From Alphaproteobacteria bacterium (lineage in GTDB: Bacteria; Pseudomonadota; Alphaproteobacteria; Micropepsales; Micropepsaceae): a stretch of 64,000 nucleotides of DNA. The DNA is taken from positions 32,322 through 96,321 of the forward strand of contig CANJBZ010000011.1 in NCBI GenBank assembly GCA_947473475.1, read 5' to 3'. Made by a program: the position numbers and the translations under genes. The notes under the pieces were generated by a model. It was not told the origin of the DNA, did no database searches, and saw only the letters and a list, made by a program, of their open reading frames with translations. Below are positions 49,235-57,937 of the stretch, piece by piece (the first letter of the stretch is position 1; each line of letters opens with the position of its first letter).

Positions 49235-50386
49235 TCACGCCCTTTCGGCGCCAAAGACCAATGTCTGCAAGCCGATCATCATCTTATCGAGGAAGCTGTT
49301 GGATGGCACGGCTTCCGCGGCGACGGCAGGGACGGTTCTATCGGGTTTGCCCGGCGCGGTGATGGTGAGGGTCCCGATCTGCTGTCCGGCGGCAATCGGC
49401 GCCTTCATCGGGCCGTCATAGCGCAGCGTGACTTTCAGGTCTTTGCGGGAGTCGATGGGAAGCATGACCATCAACGGGTCTTTGACCGTAACACCGACCT
49501 TGTTCTTGGTGCCGCCCCACACTTGCGCATCGGCAACGACTTTGCCTTTGTCGGCAAGCCGGTAATCGCGGAACTCGCGATACCCCACATCGAGCAGGCG
49601 GCGCCCTTCGTTGATGCGTTCGCGCTCGCTCTTGAGCCCATTGAGCACAAGGATCAGCCGCCGGCCGTTACGCAAAGAAGACGCCACAATGCCGTAGCCG
49701 CCCGCTTCCGTGTGGCCAGTCTTCAGACCGTCGACGCCGATGTTCTCGTCCACCAGCGTGTTGCGGTTTGGCTGGCGAATTTTGCTCCAGGTGAAGTCGG
49801 GAATTTTGAAGTAGTCGTAGTAATCCGGATAATCCCGAATGACATGCGCCGACAATTTCGCCAGATCGGTTGCGGTCATGTAATGCTGTGGATCGGGAAG
49901 ACCGCTCGAATTCACAAAGTGCGAATTCGTCAGGCCGATCTCCTTTGCCCGCGCGTTCATCATGTCGGCAAAGCCTGCTTCGGAGCTGCCGATGGCCTCG
50001 GCCACCACGATGCAGGCATCGCCGCCGGACTGCACGATGATGCCCTTCAGCAGATCGTCCACGGGCACGTCGGAATTCACCGCTACCCACATCTTGGACT
50101 CGTTGTTCTTCTGCCCTTGCCGCCATGCGGTTTCAGAGACATGCAGTGTGTCCGTCGGCTTGAGCCGGCCGTCTTTCAGACGCTGGAAAACCATTTCCAC
50201 GGTCATCAGCTTGCTCATGGAGGAAGGCGGCATTGCCTCGTCGCAAGCCTTGCAGAACAGCGCTTCGCCGCTGTCATAGTCGTACAGCAGCGCCTCTTTC
50301 GCCGTGGTCAGGATTTCGGCTTGGGCGGACGTGGCGCTCAAAAGAGCAGCGGCGGCAGCGCCGAATAGATACGAACGCGCGAACAC
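49235..50386 (-). CDS. dacC: D-alanyl-D-alanine carboxypeptidase (PBP5 type)
   Basis: A 383-residue periplasmic enzyme that trims the last D-alanine from peptidoglycan stems. A signal peptide ends near AQAE. The catalytic SxxK is Ser56-Met-Ser-Lys59, the SxN-type motif lies around VQSGGDACIV, and KTG is in GLKTGHTEAGG. A PBP5-type C-terminal domain and amphipathic end follow. GTG at 50386 is preceded by GAGAGGG. RlpA lies next upstream. dacC/dacF naming is not fixed from sequence. Confidence 0.92.
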   Translation of the reverse strand: MFARSYLFGAAAAALLSATSAQAEILTTAKEALLYDYDSGEALFCKACDEAMPPSSMSKLMTVEMVFQRLKDGRLKPTDTLHVSETAWRQGQKNNESKMWVAVNSDVPVDDLLKGIIVQSGGDACIVVAEAIGSSEAGFADMMNARAKEIGLTNSHFVNSSGLPDPQHYMTATDLAKLSAHVIRDYPDYYDYFKIPDFTWSKIRQPNRNTLVDENIGVDGLKTGHTEAGGYGIVASSLRNGRRLILVLNGLKSERERINEGRRLLDVGYREFRDYRLADKGKVVADAQVWGGTKNKVGVTVKDPLMVMLPIDSRKDLKVTLRYDGPMKAPIAAGQQIGTLTITAPGKPDRTVPAVAAEAVPSNSFLDKMMIGLQTLVFGAERA

Positions 50387-50458
50387 GGGGGACCCTCTCT
50401 TTCAGGTGAACCTGCTGATAACGCGTGTCGGCACAATTCGCGCCACAGCAGCGGCGGC

Positions 50459-51472
50459 TCAGCTCGTGGCAGAATCAACCACGATCTGGACGTCATTATG
50501 ACCAACCGCCAGCACCCGCGCGAGCGCTGCGTCGGCATCGGGAACCGCCTGGAACGGCCCGATGCGCACGCGGTAGATGGTCTTGCCGTCTTTCAGTCCC
50601 GGAAAAACCCGCGCGCCGATATTATAGAGCTTGGCCGCGACCGCACCGGCGTTCTGGACGCTGGTGAAGGCGCCGGCTTGCACGTAAATCGCCGTGACGG
50701 GCGGCACCGCCACCGATGTGACCGTGCCGTCCGCAACGGCTTCCAGTGCCGCGATCTCGATCTTCTGAATCTGCATCGGCAAATTGGCGGAGCGCGGCGG
50801 GGGCGTAGCGACGCGCGCGCCACTGACGGGGGCCAGCTCGGCTGCTTGCACCGCAGCGACACGGGCGGCCGGAACCGCCATCGCGATTTCGGGCGGCGTT
50901 TCCTGCGACGGCGGCGCCAAGCCCGGCCCGTACAGATCGGCGCGGCCAAGCGCGGTGACTCGCACCCGCGCTGTGCCGGTCTGCTTGAAGCCCAACAGGT
51001 CGGCCGCATGTTCCGACAAGTCGATGATGCGCCCGCTGACGAAGGGGCCGCGGTCGTTGACTCGTACCACCAGCGAGCGGCCGTTCTCAAGGTTGGTCAC
51101 GCGCACATTGGCCGGCATCGGCAAGGTGGGGTGCGCACCGGAGATGCCGTTGCGGTCGAAGACCTCGCCATTCGCGGTCAGCTTGCCGTGAAAGTCGGCA
51201 CCGTAGAACGAGGCGATGCCCGTCTCGTTGTAGCCAAAGTCTTCCTTGGGATAGTACCAGATGCCCGCCACCTGATAGGGATCGCCGACCTTATAGATCG
51301 GATGCGGCATGACGATCATGGGTTCCGGCGGCGGCGGGGGCGCCATGGGCGCCTCGGCGACAGGCGTGTGCTGGACCACGGGGGCGACCACCGGCGGCCG
51401 CTTCGCCACGCAAGCGGCAAGGCCGGCGCAAACCAGCACCAACACAGAAATACGAACCGCGGATGTCATCAT
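50459..51472 (-). CDS. rlpA: RlpA-like lipoprotein with SPOR domain
   Basis: A 337-residue lipoprotein (lipobox LAACVA). The double-psi beta-barrel domain reads ETGIASFYGADFHGKLTANGEVFDRNGISGAHPTLPMPANVRVTNLENGRSLVVRVNDRGPF. A proline-rich linker leads to a C-terminal SPOR domain that binds denuded septal glycan (YVQAGAFTSVQNAGAVAAKLYNIG). RlpA is a septal lytic transglycosylase in some species. It is upstream of dacC on the same strand. The start at 51472 was selected as the lipoprotein leader then begins MMTSAVRIS. Confidence 0.88.
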   Translation of the reverse strand: MMTSAVRISVLVLVCAGLAACVAKRPPVVAPVVQHTPVAEAPMAPPPPPEPMIVMPHPIYKVGDPYQVAGIWYYPKEDFGYNETGIASFYGADFHGKLTANGEVFDRNGISGAHPTLPMPANVRVTNLENGRSLVVRVNDRGPFVSGRIIDLSEHAADLLGFKQTGTARVRVTALGRADLYGPGLAPPSQETPPEIAMAVPAARVAAVQAAELAPVSGARVATPPPRSANLPMQIQKIEIAALEAVADGTVTSVAVPPVTAIYVQAGAFTSVQNAGAVAAKLYNIGARVFPGLKDGKTIYRVRIGPFQAVPDADAALARVLAVGHNDVQIVVDSATS

Positions 51473-51602
51473 GGCGGAGTCCAACATGTCCGCGTACGGA
51501 CGGCTTCGATTCGCCCCTCCACCGCAGCTAAGCAAACTAAGCGCCGCCCCTCAACTTACGAATTCGGTTTGGACCGGCCGCCCCTGAACGGTCCCAGCCC
51601 CA

Positions 51603-52364
51603 TCACAACGTGTGGCCGGCGCCGAAAGCCATCCAGAGCGCCATGGCAATCATCATCAGGTTCTCCGTCAGCGACACGAAGCCGAGCGGGACATTGCTGG
51701 AACCGCCCACGCAGGCGCATTTCAGCTCACGCCGGTCGATGTAGACGGCCTTGAAAACCGAAACCGCGCCAATTGTGCCGATAAAAAGCGCCATGGGCAC
51801 GGACAGCCAGGTGAGCGCCCCGGCAATCATCAGAACGGCCGCCAGGGCTTCGGCAAAGGGATAAATGTAGGAATACGGCACCCACCGCCGCGCCAGCAGA
51901 TCGTAGTTCAGGAACATTGTGGCAAAGCTCTCGACGTTTTGGAGCTTCAACAGCGCCAATACGCCCATGCTGAAGGCGATGAACCATTCGGCAGCACGGA
52001 TGGTGAGAGGTGTCCCGTAGAACGCGTAGCTAGTCGCGAGCGCCATCAGTGCCGTCACAGCAAACAGCGCCATCACAGGCGTGTAACTGGTCGCCTTGGG
52101 GTCTGCGACGGTCTTTCCGAAGTAGCGGCGCAGGTCGTCATAGCCGCCGATGCGCTCACCGCCGATGAAGACTTGCGGCGTTGTCTTCACGCCCTGCTCG
52201 GCCTTGAAAGCGTCTGTTGCTAGGCGGGATGTCAGCCAGCGGTCGTCGACGGTTAAGCCTTGGCGGCGCAGGAGGTCCCTGGCTTTAAGCCCATAGGGGC
52301 AGATGTGCTTGTCCATGACCATGCGATAGAGCGTGGCCTGATGGGTTTGGGCTGCGGAGGACAT
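51603..52364 (-). CDS. Glutaredoxin-MauE fused membrane protein
   Basis: A 253-residue protein. The N-terminal half (to about residue 90) is a glutaredoxin-like domain with the CPYG site in HICPYGLKARDLLRRQGL and TTPQVFIGGERIGG. The second half has four transmembrane helices of the MauE/DoxX type with CACVGGSSNVPLGFVSLTEN. Such redox-associated membrane proteins may move thiols or electrons across the membrane. It is divergent from a MerR regulator that shares a mer-like operator, which suggests redox or metal-triggered control. Confidence 0.82.
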   Translation of the reverse strand: MSSAAQTHQATLYRMVMDKHICPYGLKARDLLRRQGLTVDDRWLTSRLATDAFKAEQGVKTTPQVFIGGERIGGYDDLRRYFGKTVADPKATSYTPVMALFAVTALMALATSYAFYGTPLTIRAAEWFIAFSMGVLALLKLQNVESFATMFLNYDLLARRWVPYSYIYPFAEALAAVLMIAGALTWLSVPMALFIGTIGAVSVFKAVYIDRRELKCACVGGSSNVPLGFVSLTENLMMIAMALWMAFGAGHTL

Positions 52365-52401
52365 AGGCAGCTTCCTTCTTGTTGTTATCGAGCTGCCCCC
52401 T

Positions 52402-52432
52402 ATATGGGGTCCGTACCATAGTACGGAGTCAA
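52402..52432 (-). promoter_or_regulatory. MerR-type promoter/operator
   Basis: On the minus strand TTGACT (52432-52427) starts TTGACTCCGTACTATGGTACGGACC; the dyad tccgtac-4-gtacgga (52410-52427) lies inside the long spacer, as in mer promoters where MerR untwists an overlong -35/-10 gap. The -10 is probably CATATA/TATAGG, giving a spacer of about 20-22. The two divergent genes share this region. Confidence 0.72.
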
Positions 52433-52434
52433 GG

Positions 52435-52887
52435 ATGCAACCGTTGACTATTGCCGGGTTAGCCAACGCTGCGGATGTCGGTGTCGAGACGGTCCGCTAT
52501 TACCAGCGGCGCGGGCTGTTACAGACGCCCGAGCGCCCCGAAACCGGCAGCAGCGGCGGCGGTGTCCGGCGCTATGGCGAGGAGGATGTCCGGCGGCTCC
52601 GGTTTATCCGGTCGGCGCAAGCGGCGGTATTCACTCTGGAAGAAATCGGCGAACTCTTGGCCTTGGATGCGACCGATGATCGTGGCCGAGCCCGGCAGAT
52701 CGCGATGGCGCGGGTGAAGGTGCTCGACACGAAGATTGCGGAGCTGAAGGCCGCGCGGGATGCGCTTTCGCGATTGGCCGAAGAATGCGGGTCGGGCGCG
52801 GCGGGGCCGTGCCCGATTTTGACGGCGTTCGACGGGGAGCACTGCTCCGAAGAGCACGACAGCGGAGGGATCGCCCCCTCACCCTAG
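52435..52887 (+). CDS. MerR-family regulator
   Basis: A 150-residue regulator. The N-terminal MerR helix-turn-helix is LTIAGLANAADVGVETVRYYQRRGLL, and the dimerisation helix follows. The C-terminal cysteines are Cys118, Cys126 (in CPIL) and Cys137; the first mercury-type cysteine (position about 82) is not present, so mercury is unlikely, although two cysteines sit close to mer positions. It is divergent from the Grx-MauE gene over a mer-like operator. The last codons run into a palindromic repeat. Confidence 0.87.
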   Translation: MQPLTIAGLANAADVGVETVRYYQRRGLLQTPERPETGSSGGGVRRYGEEDVRRLRFIRSAQAAVFTLEEIGELLALDATDDRGRARQIAMARVKVLDTKIAELKAARDALSRLAEECGSGAAGPCPILTAFDGEHCSEEHDSGGIAPSP

Positions 52888-52914
52888 CCCTCTCCCCCGC
52901 TGGGGGAGAGGGAA
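52873..52914. repeat. Palindromic repeat at the end of the MerR gene
   Basis: cgccccctcaccctagccctctcccccgctgggggagaggg. Related in composition to the dispersed repeats but with a different second arm; it codes the last MerR residues. Confidence 0.55.
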
Positions 52915-52926
52915 TGTGACTCGCAA

Positions 52927-55101
52927 TTACAGGCTCGCCAGTTGCGACAGCTTCACGTTTTTCAGTGGGAGTTCGCGGACGCGCTTGCCGGTGGCGGCGA
53001 AGATGGCGTTGACGATTGCGGGCGCGATTGTGGCCGTGCCGCATTCGCCGATGCCGCCCCATTTGGCGCCGCCTGACGGCACGAGGTGGACTTCCACCTT
53101 TGGTGCCTCTTTCATCTGAACGATGCGATACGTATCGAAGTTCAGTTCCTGCACCTGCCCGGCTTTCACCGTATTCTCGCCGTACAGCACCGCTGTTAAG
53201 CCGAACATCGCGCCAGATTCCATCTGCGCTTCGATGATCTTCGGATTGACGACGTGATAGCAGTCCACGGCGACCACCATGCGGTCGACGCGAATCTGAT
53301 CGCGATCACCGACCGTCACTTCCGCCACCGTGCCCACGACTGAGCCATGGTTTTCCGCCACCGCGATGCCGCGTCCGCGGCCCTTGGGCAGCTTGGTGTC
53401 CCAGCCGCTGGTCTCGTGCAGCTTTTCCAGAACGCCGACGAAGTCCTTGCGCTCGACCATCGCGCGGCGGAATTGGTACGGGTCTTTGCCCGCCGCGTGC
53501 GCCAATTCGTCGATGAAGCCTTCGTAGAAGAAGCAGTTCTGCGAACCGCCGACCGAGCGCCAGAAGCTCACCGGCAGATGCGTGTTCTTCATCACGCCGC
53601 CGACATAGAAGTTCGGAATTTTGTACGGCGAGTTGACAATGCCATCGACCGCTTGGCCTTCGATGCCGTTCTCCACGGGACGGCCCTGTGAGCGATTGAT
53701 CGACCCGACGGCGACTTTGGCTTCCAGCGCCTGCGGCATGCCATCGGCGCCGAGCACCGCGCGGAATCTCGCTGCGGCCTGGGGGCGATAGCGATCGCCG
53801 CGAATGTCCTGTTCACGGCTCCAGGTCAGTTTCACGGGACGGCCGATTTCCTTGGCGATCGCGATGGCTTGCACCATTTCGTCATTGGTCGAGCGGCGAC
53901 CGAACCCGCCGCCGAGATAGGCATTGTGGACGAAGACCTGCTCCGGCTTGAGCCCGGATGCACGCACGCCCTGCTGCAATGTGCCCAGCGCATTCTGCGT
54001 GCCGATCCAAACGTCGAGGCGGTCGCTTTGCAAATTCACCGTGGCGTTCAGCGGCTCCATCGGCGCATGCGCCAGATGCGGCACTTCGTACGTCGCTTCG
54101 ATGATCTTGGCGCCGCTCGCCAGCACCGGCGTGACATCCCCATCCTTGCGCGCCTGAATCATCGGCTCGTTCAGCGTGTCGCGATACATCTGTTTGAATT
54201 GCGCGCTGTCGGAATTGGCGGCTGGGCCGTAATTCCATTCGATCTTCAGGGCGTCCAAGCCTTGCATCGCGCGCCAGGTGTTGTCGGCGACAACGGCGAC
54301 GGCGTCTTTCAGCTTCACGACTTTGACGATGCCGCGTTTGCCTTTGAGACCGCTTTCATCGACCGAGGCGACTGTACCGCCAACGACGGGGCACGAGATG
54401 ATGGCCGCATACGTCATGTTGGGCACTTTGGCGTCGATGCCGAATTTCGCTTCGCCATTCACTTTGACGGGCGTGTCGAGACGCGGCAGCGGCTTGCCGA
54501 GGAGCTTGAACTCACCGGGTTTTTTGATCTCGGGCTCTTTGTCGAGCGTGATCTTCGCGGCGTCGGCGGCGAGCTGGCCGTAGGTGAATTTGCGGTTCGA
54601 GGCTTTGTGTAGCACCGCGCCGTTTTCAGCCACGCATTCGGATGCGGGAACGCTCCAGCGATTGGCCGCGGCCTGTACCAGACGCACGCGCGCTGAAGCG
54701 CCGGCCTGCTGCAGATATTGCCAGGATGTGGCGACACCGCGCGAACCGACGGTGTTCTGGTCCTTGTAGACGTTGTTCTCGCGCACATTGCGGTTGGGCG
54801 AAGCAAACTCGCCTTTGATTTTGGCCCAGTCGCATTCCAGCTCTTCGGCGACCAGCATCGGATTGGCCGTCGCTGCGCCCTGCCCCATTTCCGAGTGCGG
54901 AATGCGGATGGTGATGGTTTCATCAGGATCGATGACGATCCAGGCGTTGACTTCGTTCGCAACCGCGCCCGCGTCGTTGCTCCAGGGCGCGCCGGTCAAG
55001 GGCCGCGCGGAGGCGATGCCCGGCATTGCAAAACCCAAAGCTAAGCCGCCGGCAGTTGAAAGGCTGCTGACGATGAAATTGCGGCGCGAAAGCGTGTCCA
55101 T
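52927..55101 (-). CDS. IorB-like molybdopterin-binding subunit (isoquinoline 1-oxidoreductase family)
   Basis: A 724-residue large subunit of an aldehyde/isoquinoline oxidoreductase-type molybdenum enzyme. A Tat signal (SRRNFIVSSLSTAGGLAL) exports the folded enzyme. Typical segments are NAWIVIDPDETITIRIPHSEMGQGAAT, NAYLGGGFGRRSTNDEM, the molybdenum-site HAPMEP-type (AHAPMEPLNATVN) and ATIAPAIVNAIFAATGKRVRELPL at the end. The substrate is unknown. It is co-transcribed with the 2Fe-2S subunit upstream and has no FAD subunit, the IorAB pattern. Confidence 0.88.
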   Translation of the reverse strand: MDTLSRRNFIVSSLSTAGGLALGFAMPGIASARPLTGAPWSNDAGAVANEVNAWIVIDPDETITIRIPHSEMGQGAATANPMLVAEELECDWAKIKGEFASPNRNVRENNVYKDQNTVGSRGVATSWQYLQQAGASARVRLVQAAANRWSVPASECVAENGAVLHKASNRKFTYGQLAADAAKITLDKEPEIKKPGEFKLLGKPLPRLDTPVKVNGEAKFGIDAKVPNMTYAAIISCPVVGGTVASVDESGLKGKRGIVKVVKLKDAVAVVADNTWRAMQGLDALKIEWNYGPAANSDSAQFKQMYRDTLNEPMIQARKDGDVTPVLASGAKIIEATYEVPHLAHAPMEPLNATVNLQSDRLDVWIGTQNALGTLQQGVRASGLKPEQVFVHNAYLGGGFGRRSTNDEMVQAIAIAKEIGRPVKLTWSREQDIRGDRYRPQAAARFRAVLGADGMPQALEAKVAVGSINRSQGRPVENGIEGQAVDGIVNSPYKIPNFYVGGVMKNTHLPVSFWRSVGGSQNCFFYEGFIDELAHAAGKDPYQFRRAMVERKDFVGVLEKLHETSGWDTKLPKGRGRGIAVAENHGSVVGTVAEVTVGDRDQIRVDRMVVAVDCYHVVNPKIIEAQMESGAMFGLTAVLYGENTVKAGQVQELNFDTYRIVQMKEAPKVEVHLVPSGGAKWGGIGECGTATIAPAIVNAIFAATGKRVRELPLKNVKLSQLASL

Positions 55102-55140
55102 GTGTCCCATGACGTTCTCCGTTTTCCCGAGTGGCCGCTA

Positions 55141-55599
55141 TTACGCTTTGGTCGTCGCGGCGCGATGGATCGCGCGGCGGATGCGGATATAGGTGCCGCA
55201 GCGGCATATATTCGTAATGCCGTCGATGTCGGCGTCGGTGGGATTGGGCTTCTGCTTCAGCAGCGCGGCAGCGGACATGATCTGCCCCGACTGGCAGTAG
55301 CCGCATTGCGGCACGTCTTCGGCAACCCAAGCGGCCTGCACGGGATGCAGCTTGCCGTCAGGACCTGCAAGACCTTCGATGGTGGTGATGTCCTTGCCGG
55401 CCGCGGTCGATACAGGAACCGAGCAGGAGCGCATGGCCTCGCCATTGATGTGTACGGTGCAGGCGCCGCATTGCGCGATACCACAGCCGAATTTGGTGCC
55501 GGTCAGCCCGAGTTCGTCGCGCAGAGCCCACAGCAGCGGCATATCCGGCTCGACATCGAGCGTCTGTGTCTTACCGTTGACCTTCAATGTGACTGCCAT
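55141..55599 (-). CDS. IorA-like (2Fe-2S) subunit
   Basis: A 152-residue small subunit with the ferredoxin-type motif [24 protein letters not shown] and the second domain [16 protein letters not shown] and [13 protein letters not shown]. It is the electron-transfer partner of the molybdopterin subunit encoded 40 bases downstream. The start at 55599 ([11 protein letters not shown]) is well placed. No CoxM-like FAD subunit accompanies it, so electrons probably go directly to a cytochrome. Confidence 0.9.
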   Translation of the reverse strand: MAVTLKVNGKTQTLDVEPDMPLLWALRDELGLTGTKFGCGIAQCGACTVHINGEAMRSCSVPVSTAAGKDITTIEGLAGPDGKLHPVQAAWVAEDVPQCGYCQSGQIMSAAALLKQKPNPTDADIDGITNICRCGTYIRIRRAIHRAATTKA

Positions 55600-55876
55600 G
55601 GAATGCCTCCCGTGCTGTGTGCTCGCGCGAAACCGCCCCGATTCGGGCAATGTCTCGGACGGCGGACCCTATCACAACCGCAGAGCCGGACGCATTATGC
55701 CCGGCCAAACATCACGAGAGGGTGAGACTTCGCCTCGCAGCTTCAGGCGCCATTTGGGGGAAATGACCGAAAGCAGCCCCCCATTACTGTGATGCACCGC
55801 CCTTTCCGTAACCGGTGGTAACGCGATAGTGTGGCCGAAATTTAGCGGTTCGCGGCAAGGCCCAAGGGAGCATGGA

Positions 55877-56887
55877 ATGAGAAAATTCTGGATGGTAACA
55901 ACGAGTTGCCTCATGGCGGCCAGTTTTATGGGATCTGCCGCATTGGCGCAGAACGCCGAGGCGGAAGCTGCCGCGGCCAAAGCCGCTGCTGCAGTGGTCG
56001 CCGCCCGCGCGACCGGGCAAGTTTCACCCAACGACCCGCAGGAGAAGCGCTGCTGGATTGGTCCACAATCGCGCACAGTCGAGATCCAGAAGATGGAGCC
56101 CGTGAAGGTCTTCGACAATCTCTACCATGTCGGCCCGTGCTTCGTGTCGGCGTGGGTTCTGACCACACCGCAAGGCGCCATCCTGTTCGACACGGCGCAG
56201 GAGCCCTTTGTCGACATGATCGAGGCGAACATCAAAAAGGTTGGCATCAACCCGCGCGACATCAAATACATCGTCCTCAATCACGGCCATATCGACCATT
56301 TCGGCGGCGCGAAGCGTCTGCAGGAATTCACTGGCGCGCGCGTTGTGGCGACGCCCGAAGACTGGAAAATGATCGAAGCCTTCGCCGGCAAGCCCAACAA
56401 CCGCGACGGCAACAAGCCGACCGAAGCGCCAAAGCGCGACATGGAAGTGCGTGAGGGCGATCACCTGGACCTCGGCGATCAGCACCTCGTCATTCACACC
56501 TCCCCCGGCCACACGCCGGGCAATTTGTTTGTCGAAGGTCTCGTGCTGCATGACGGCGCGCAGACCTACAAAGGCATCTGGGGCGGCGGCGGTGGCGGCG
56601 CGCCGGGCCTCGCGGGCGCCGAACAAGGCGTGAAGAACGCCGAAAAGCTGAACGCGGTGAAGGGCGTGCAGGTCTATCTGCAGACCCATGCCTGGCAGGA
56701 CCCGGACGGCTATCCGGGCGGCGGCATCCATGAGCGCGCCAAGAAGCTGACCAACCGGAAACCGGGCGATCCCCATCCCTTCGTTGATCCCGCGACATGG
56801 GATGCGCGCGCCAAAGCCCAGCTTGAAACGGCCAAGAAAGTGCTCGCCGCAGAGCAGGCCAAGGGGGGCGCTGCCAAGGCGCCCTAA
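55877..56887 (+). CDS. Exported MBL-fold hydrolase (B3-like)
   Basis: A 336-residue exported metallo-hydrolase. A signal peptide (to about AALAQN) and an alanine-rich stretch precede a metallo-beta-lactamase domain with VLNHGHIDHFGGAKRLQE and the later ligand site HTSPGHTPGNLFVEG. The HGHIDH motif fits the B3-like/periplasmic hydrolase group rather than classical B1 enzymes. It has a long tail rich in charged residues. AAGGGAG precedes the ATG. Activity against beta-lactams is possible but unproved. Confidence 0.8.
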   Translation: MRKFWMVTTSCLMAASFMGSAALAQNAEAEAAAAKAAAAVVAARATGQVSPNDPQEKRCWIGPQSRTVEIQKMEPVKVFDNLYHVGPCFVSAWVLTTPQGAILFDTAQEPFVDMIEANIKKVGINPRDIKYIVLNHGHIDHFGGAKRLQEFTGARVVATPEDWKMIEAFAGKPNNRDGNKPTEAPKRDMEVREGDHLDLGDQHLVIHTSPGHTPGNLFVEGLVLHDGAQTYKGIWGGGGGGAPGLAGAEQGVKNAEKLNAVKGVQVYLQTHAWQDPDGYPGGGIHERAKKLTNRKPGDPHPFVDPATWDARAKAQLETAKKVLAAEQAKGGAAKAP

Positions 56888-56951
56888 GGGGGGTAACTCC
56901 GCAGGCACAGGCATGAACGGCGGTCTTCGGGCCGCCGTTTTCGTTTGCGCA

Positions 56952-57650
56952 TTATTTGACGTGATGCACTGCGCCGTCATCGCATGGCGAGTTGGGCGTA
57001 GGCTGTTGGGCGTCTGCGTGAGCCTTGGCGCGGCGATCATACCAGACGGTCCACAGCGCCAGCGCGCCCATCGATCCATATCCAAGGATTGGACTGACGA
57101 TCAGATAGTCATGAATGGATAACTGAAAAACGAGGGCGGCCGACGCGACGGCAGACACAAAGACGCCAGCGCCCCAAACGATCGTCATGACCATCATGGT
57201 CCGGCGAAACTGATCGCTATCGCGGTCCCGTTCGAACGCCTCAAGCTCCTCCGAGGACTTCCGCGCCTGCACCGCGCGGGCCAGCACATAGATAAGCGGG
57301 CGTCCGATCGCTGCGGAACCAAGAAAGGCCAAGCCGATTAAGGCGGTGGGCACGTTTTCCCGCAACTGCAGCCAGCGCGCGTCACCGCCGCCGAAGGCAG
57401 CAAGCACCGATAGCCCAATGCCAAGGAGCACCAGCACCGAAAGCGTATCGACCCGGCGGCTCCGGGCAAACTCCACCAAGCTCCAAACGATCGGGGGCGC
57501 CATCGAAGCCAGCAGCGCGTTGAAATCGCCGTAAGCCGGCGACACCAGATCGTAGATGACGAGCGGCAGCGCGAAGTTGGCCGTAATCTCAAGCCCAAAA
57601 CGGAGCCCATGCTCCCGAAACCACGTCACCAGGCCAGTTCCTTTCGACAA
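56952..57650 (-). CDS. VC0807-family membrane protein
   Basis: A 232-residue membrane protein of unknown function with about six hydrophobic segments: ITANFALPLVIYDLVSPAYGD at the start, LLGIGLSVLAAFGGGDARWLQLRENVPTALIGLAFLGSAAIGRPL, and VSAVASAALVFQLSIHDYLIVSPILGYG. This pattern matches the VC0807 family (septation-like integral proteins). Translation apparently starts at a TTG at 57650. It stands alone. Confidence 0.72.
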   Translation of the reverse strand: MSKGTGLVTWFREHGLRFGLEITANFALPLVIYDLVSPAYGDFNALLASMAPPIVWSLVEFARSRRVDTLSVLVLLGIGLSVLAAFGGGDARWLQLRENVPTALIGLAFLGSAAIGRPLIYVLARAVQARKSSEELEAFERDRDSDQFRRTMMVMTIVWGAGVFVSAVASAALVFQLSIHDYLIVSPILGYGSMGALALWTVWYDRRAKAHADAQQPTPNSPCDDGAVHHVK

Positions 57651-57937
57651 TTCATCGTAACGCCAACCACATCATTTGCGGGGTGGGATCGTGAGCCATC
57701 GCGAGAGTCACATCAGATCATGGGCCGTTGCGTCGACCCTTAAGGTGAGGAATGGTTACTACATACCAAGGGCAGGAGTAATTGAGGATCGCCAGTTCGC
57801 TTTGATGCTCCCTGATGCTTATCGCCCCCCATGTGGCCGCCGTTCTGTTCCGCCTAGCGGGATTTCGCAACACCCCCTATAGTTTCACTAAATGGGCGTG
57901 ATTTCGTCGCCGTACCTTTTCGGGGAAGGAAAGACTG

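Noticed and set aside
52435..52887. A mercury-resistance regulator
   Set aside because: The first of the three mercury-binding cysteines is absent and no merT/P/A genes are present, despite the mer-like operator.
26666..52914. CRISPR array
   Set aside because: The repeated c/g-rich palindromes are dispersed and differ in sequence; there are no regularly spaced direct repeats with unique spacers.
55877..56887. A genuine B3 beta-lactamase resistance gene
   Set aside because: The HGHIDH and HTSPGHTPG motifs establish only the fold; the rest does not let me separate a lactamase from other exported MBL hydrolases.
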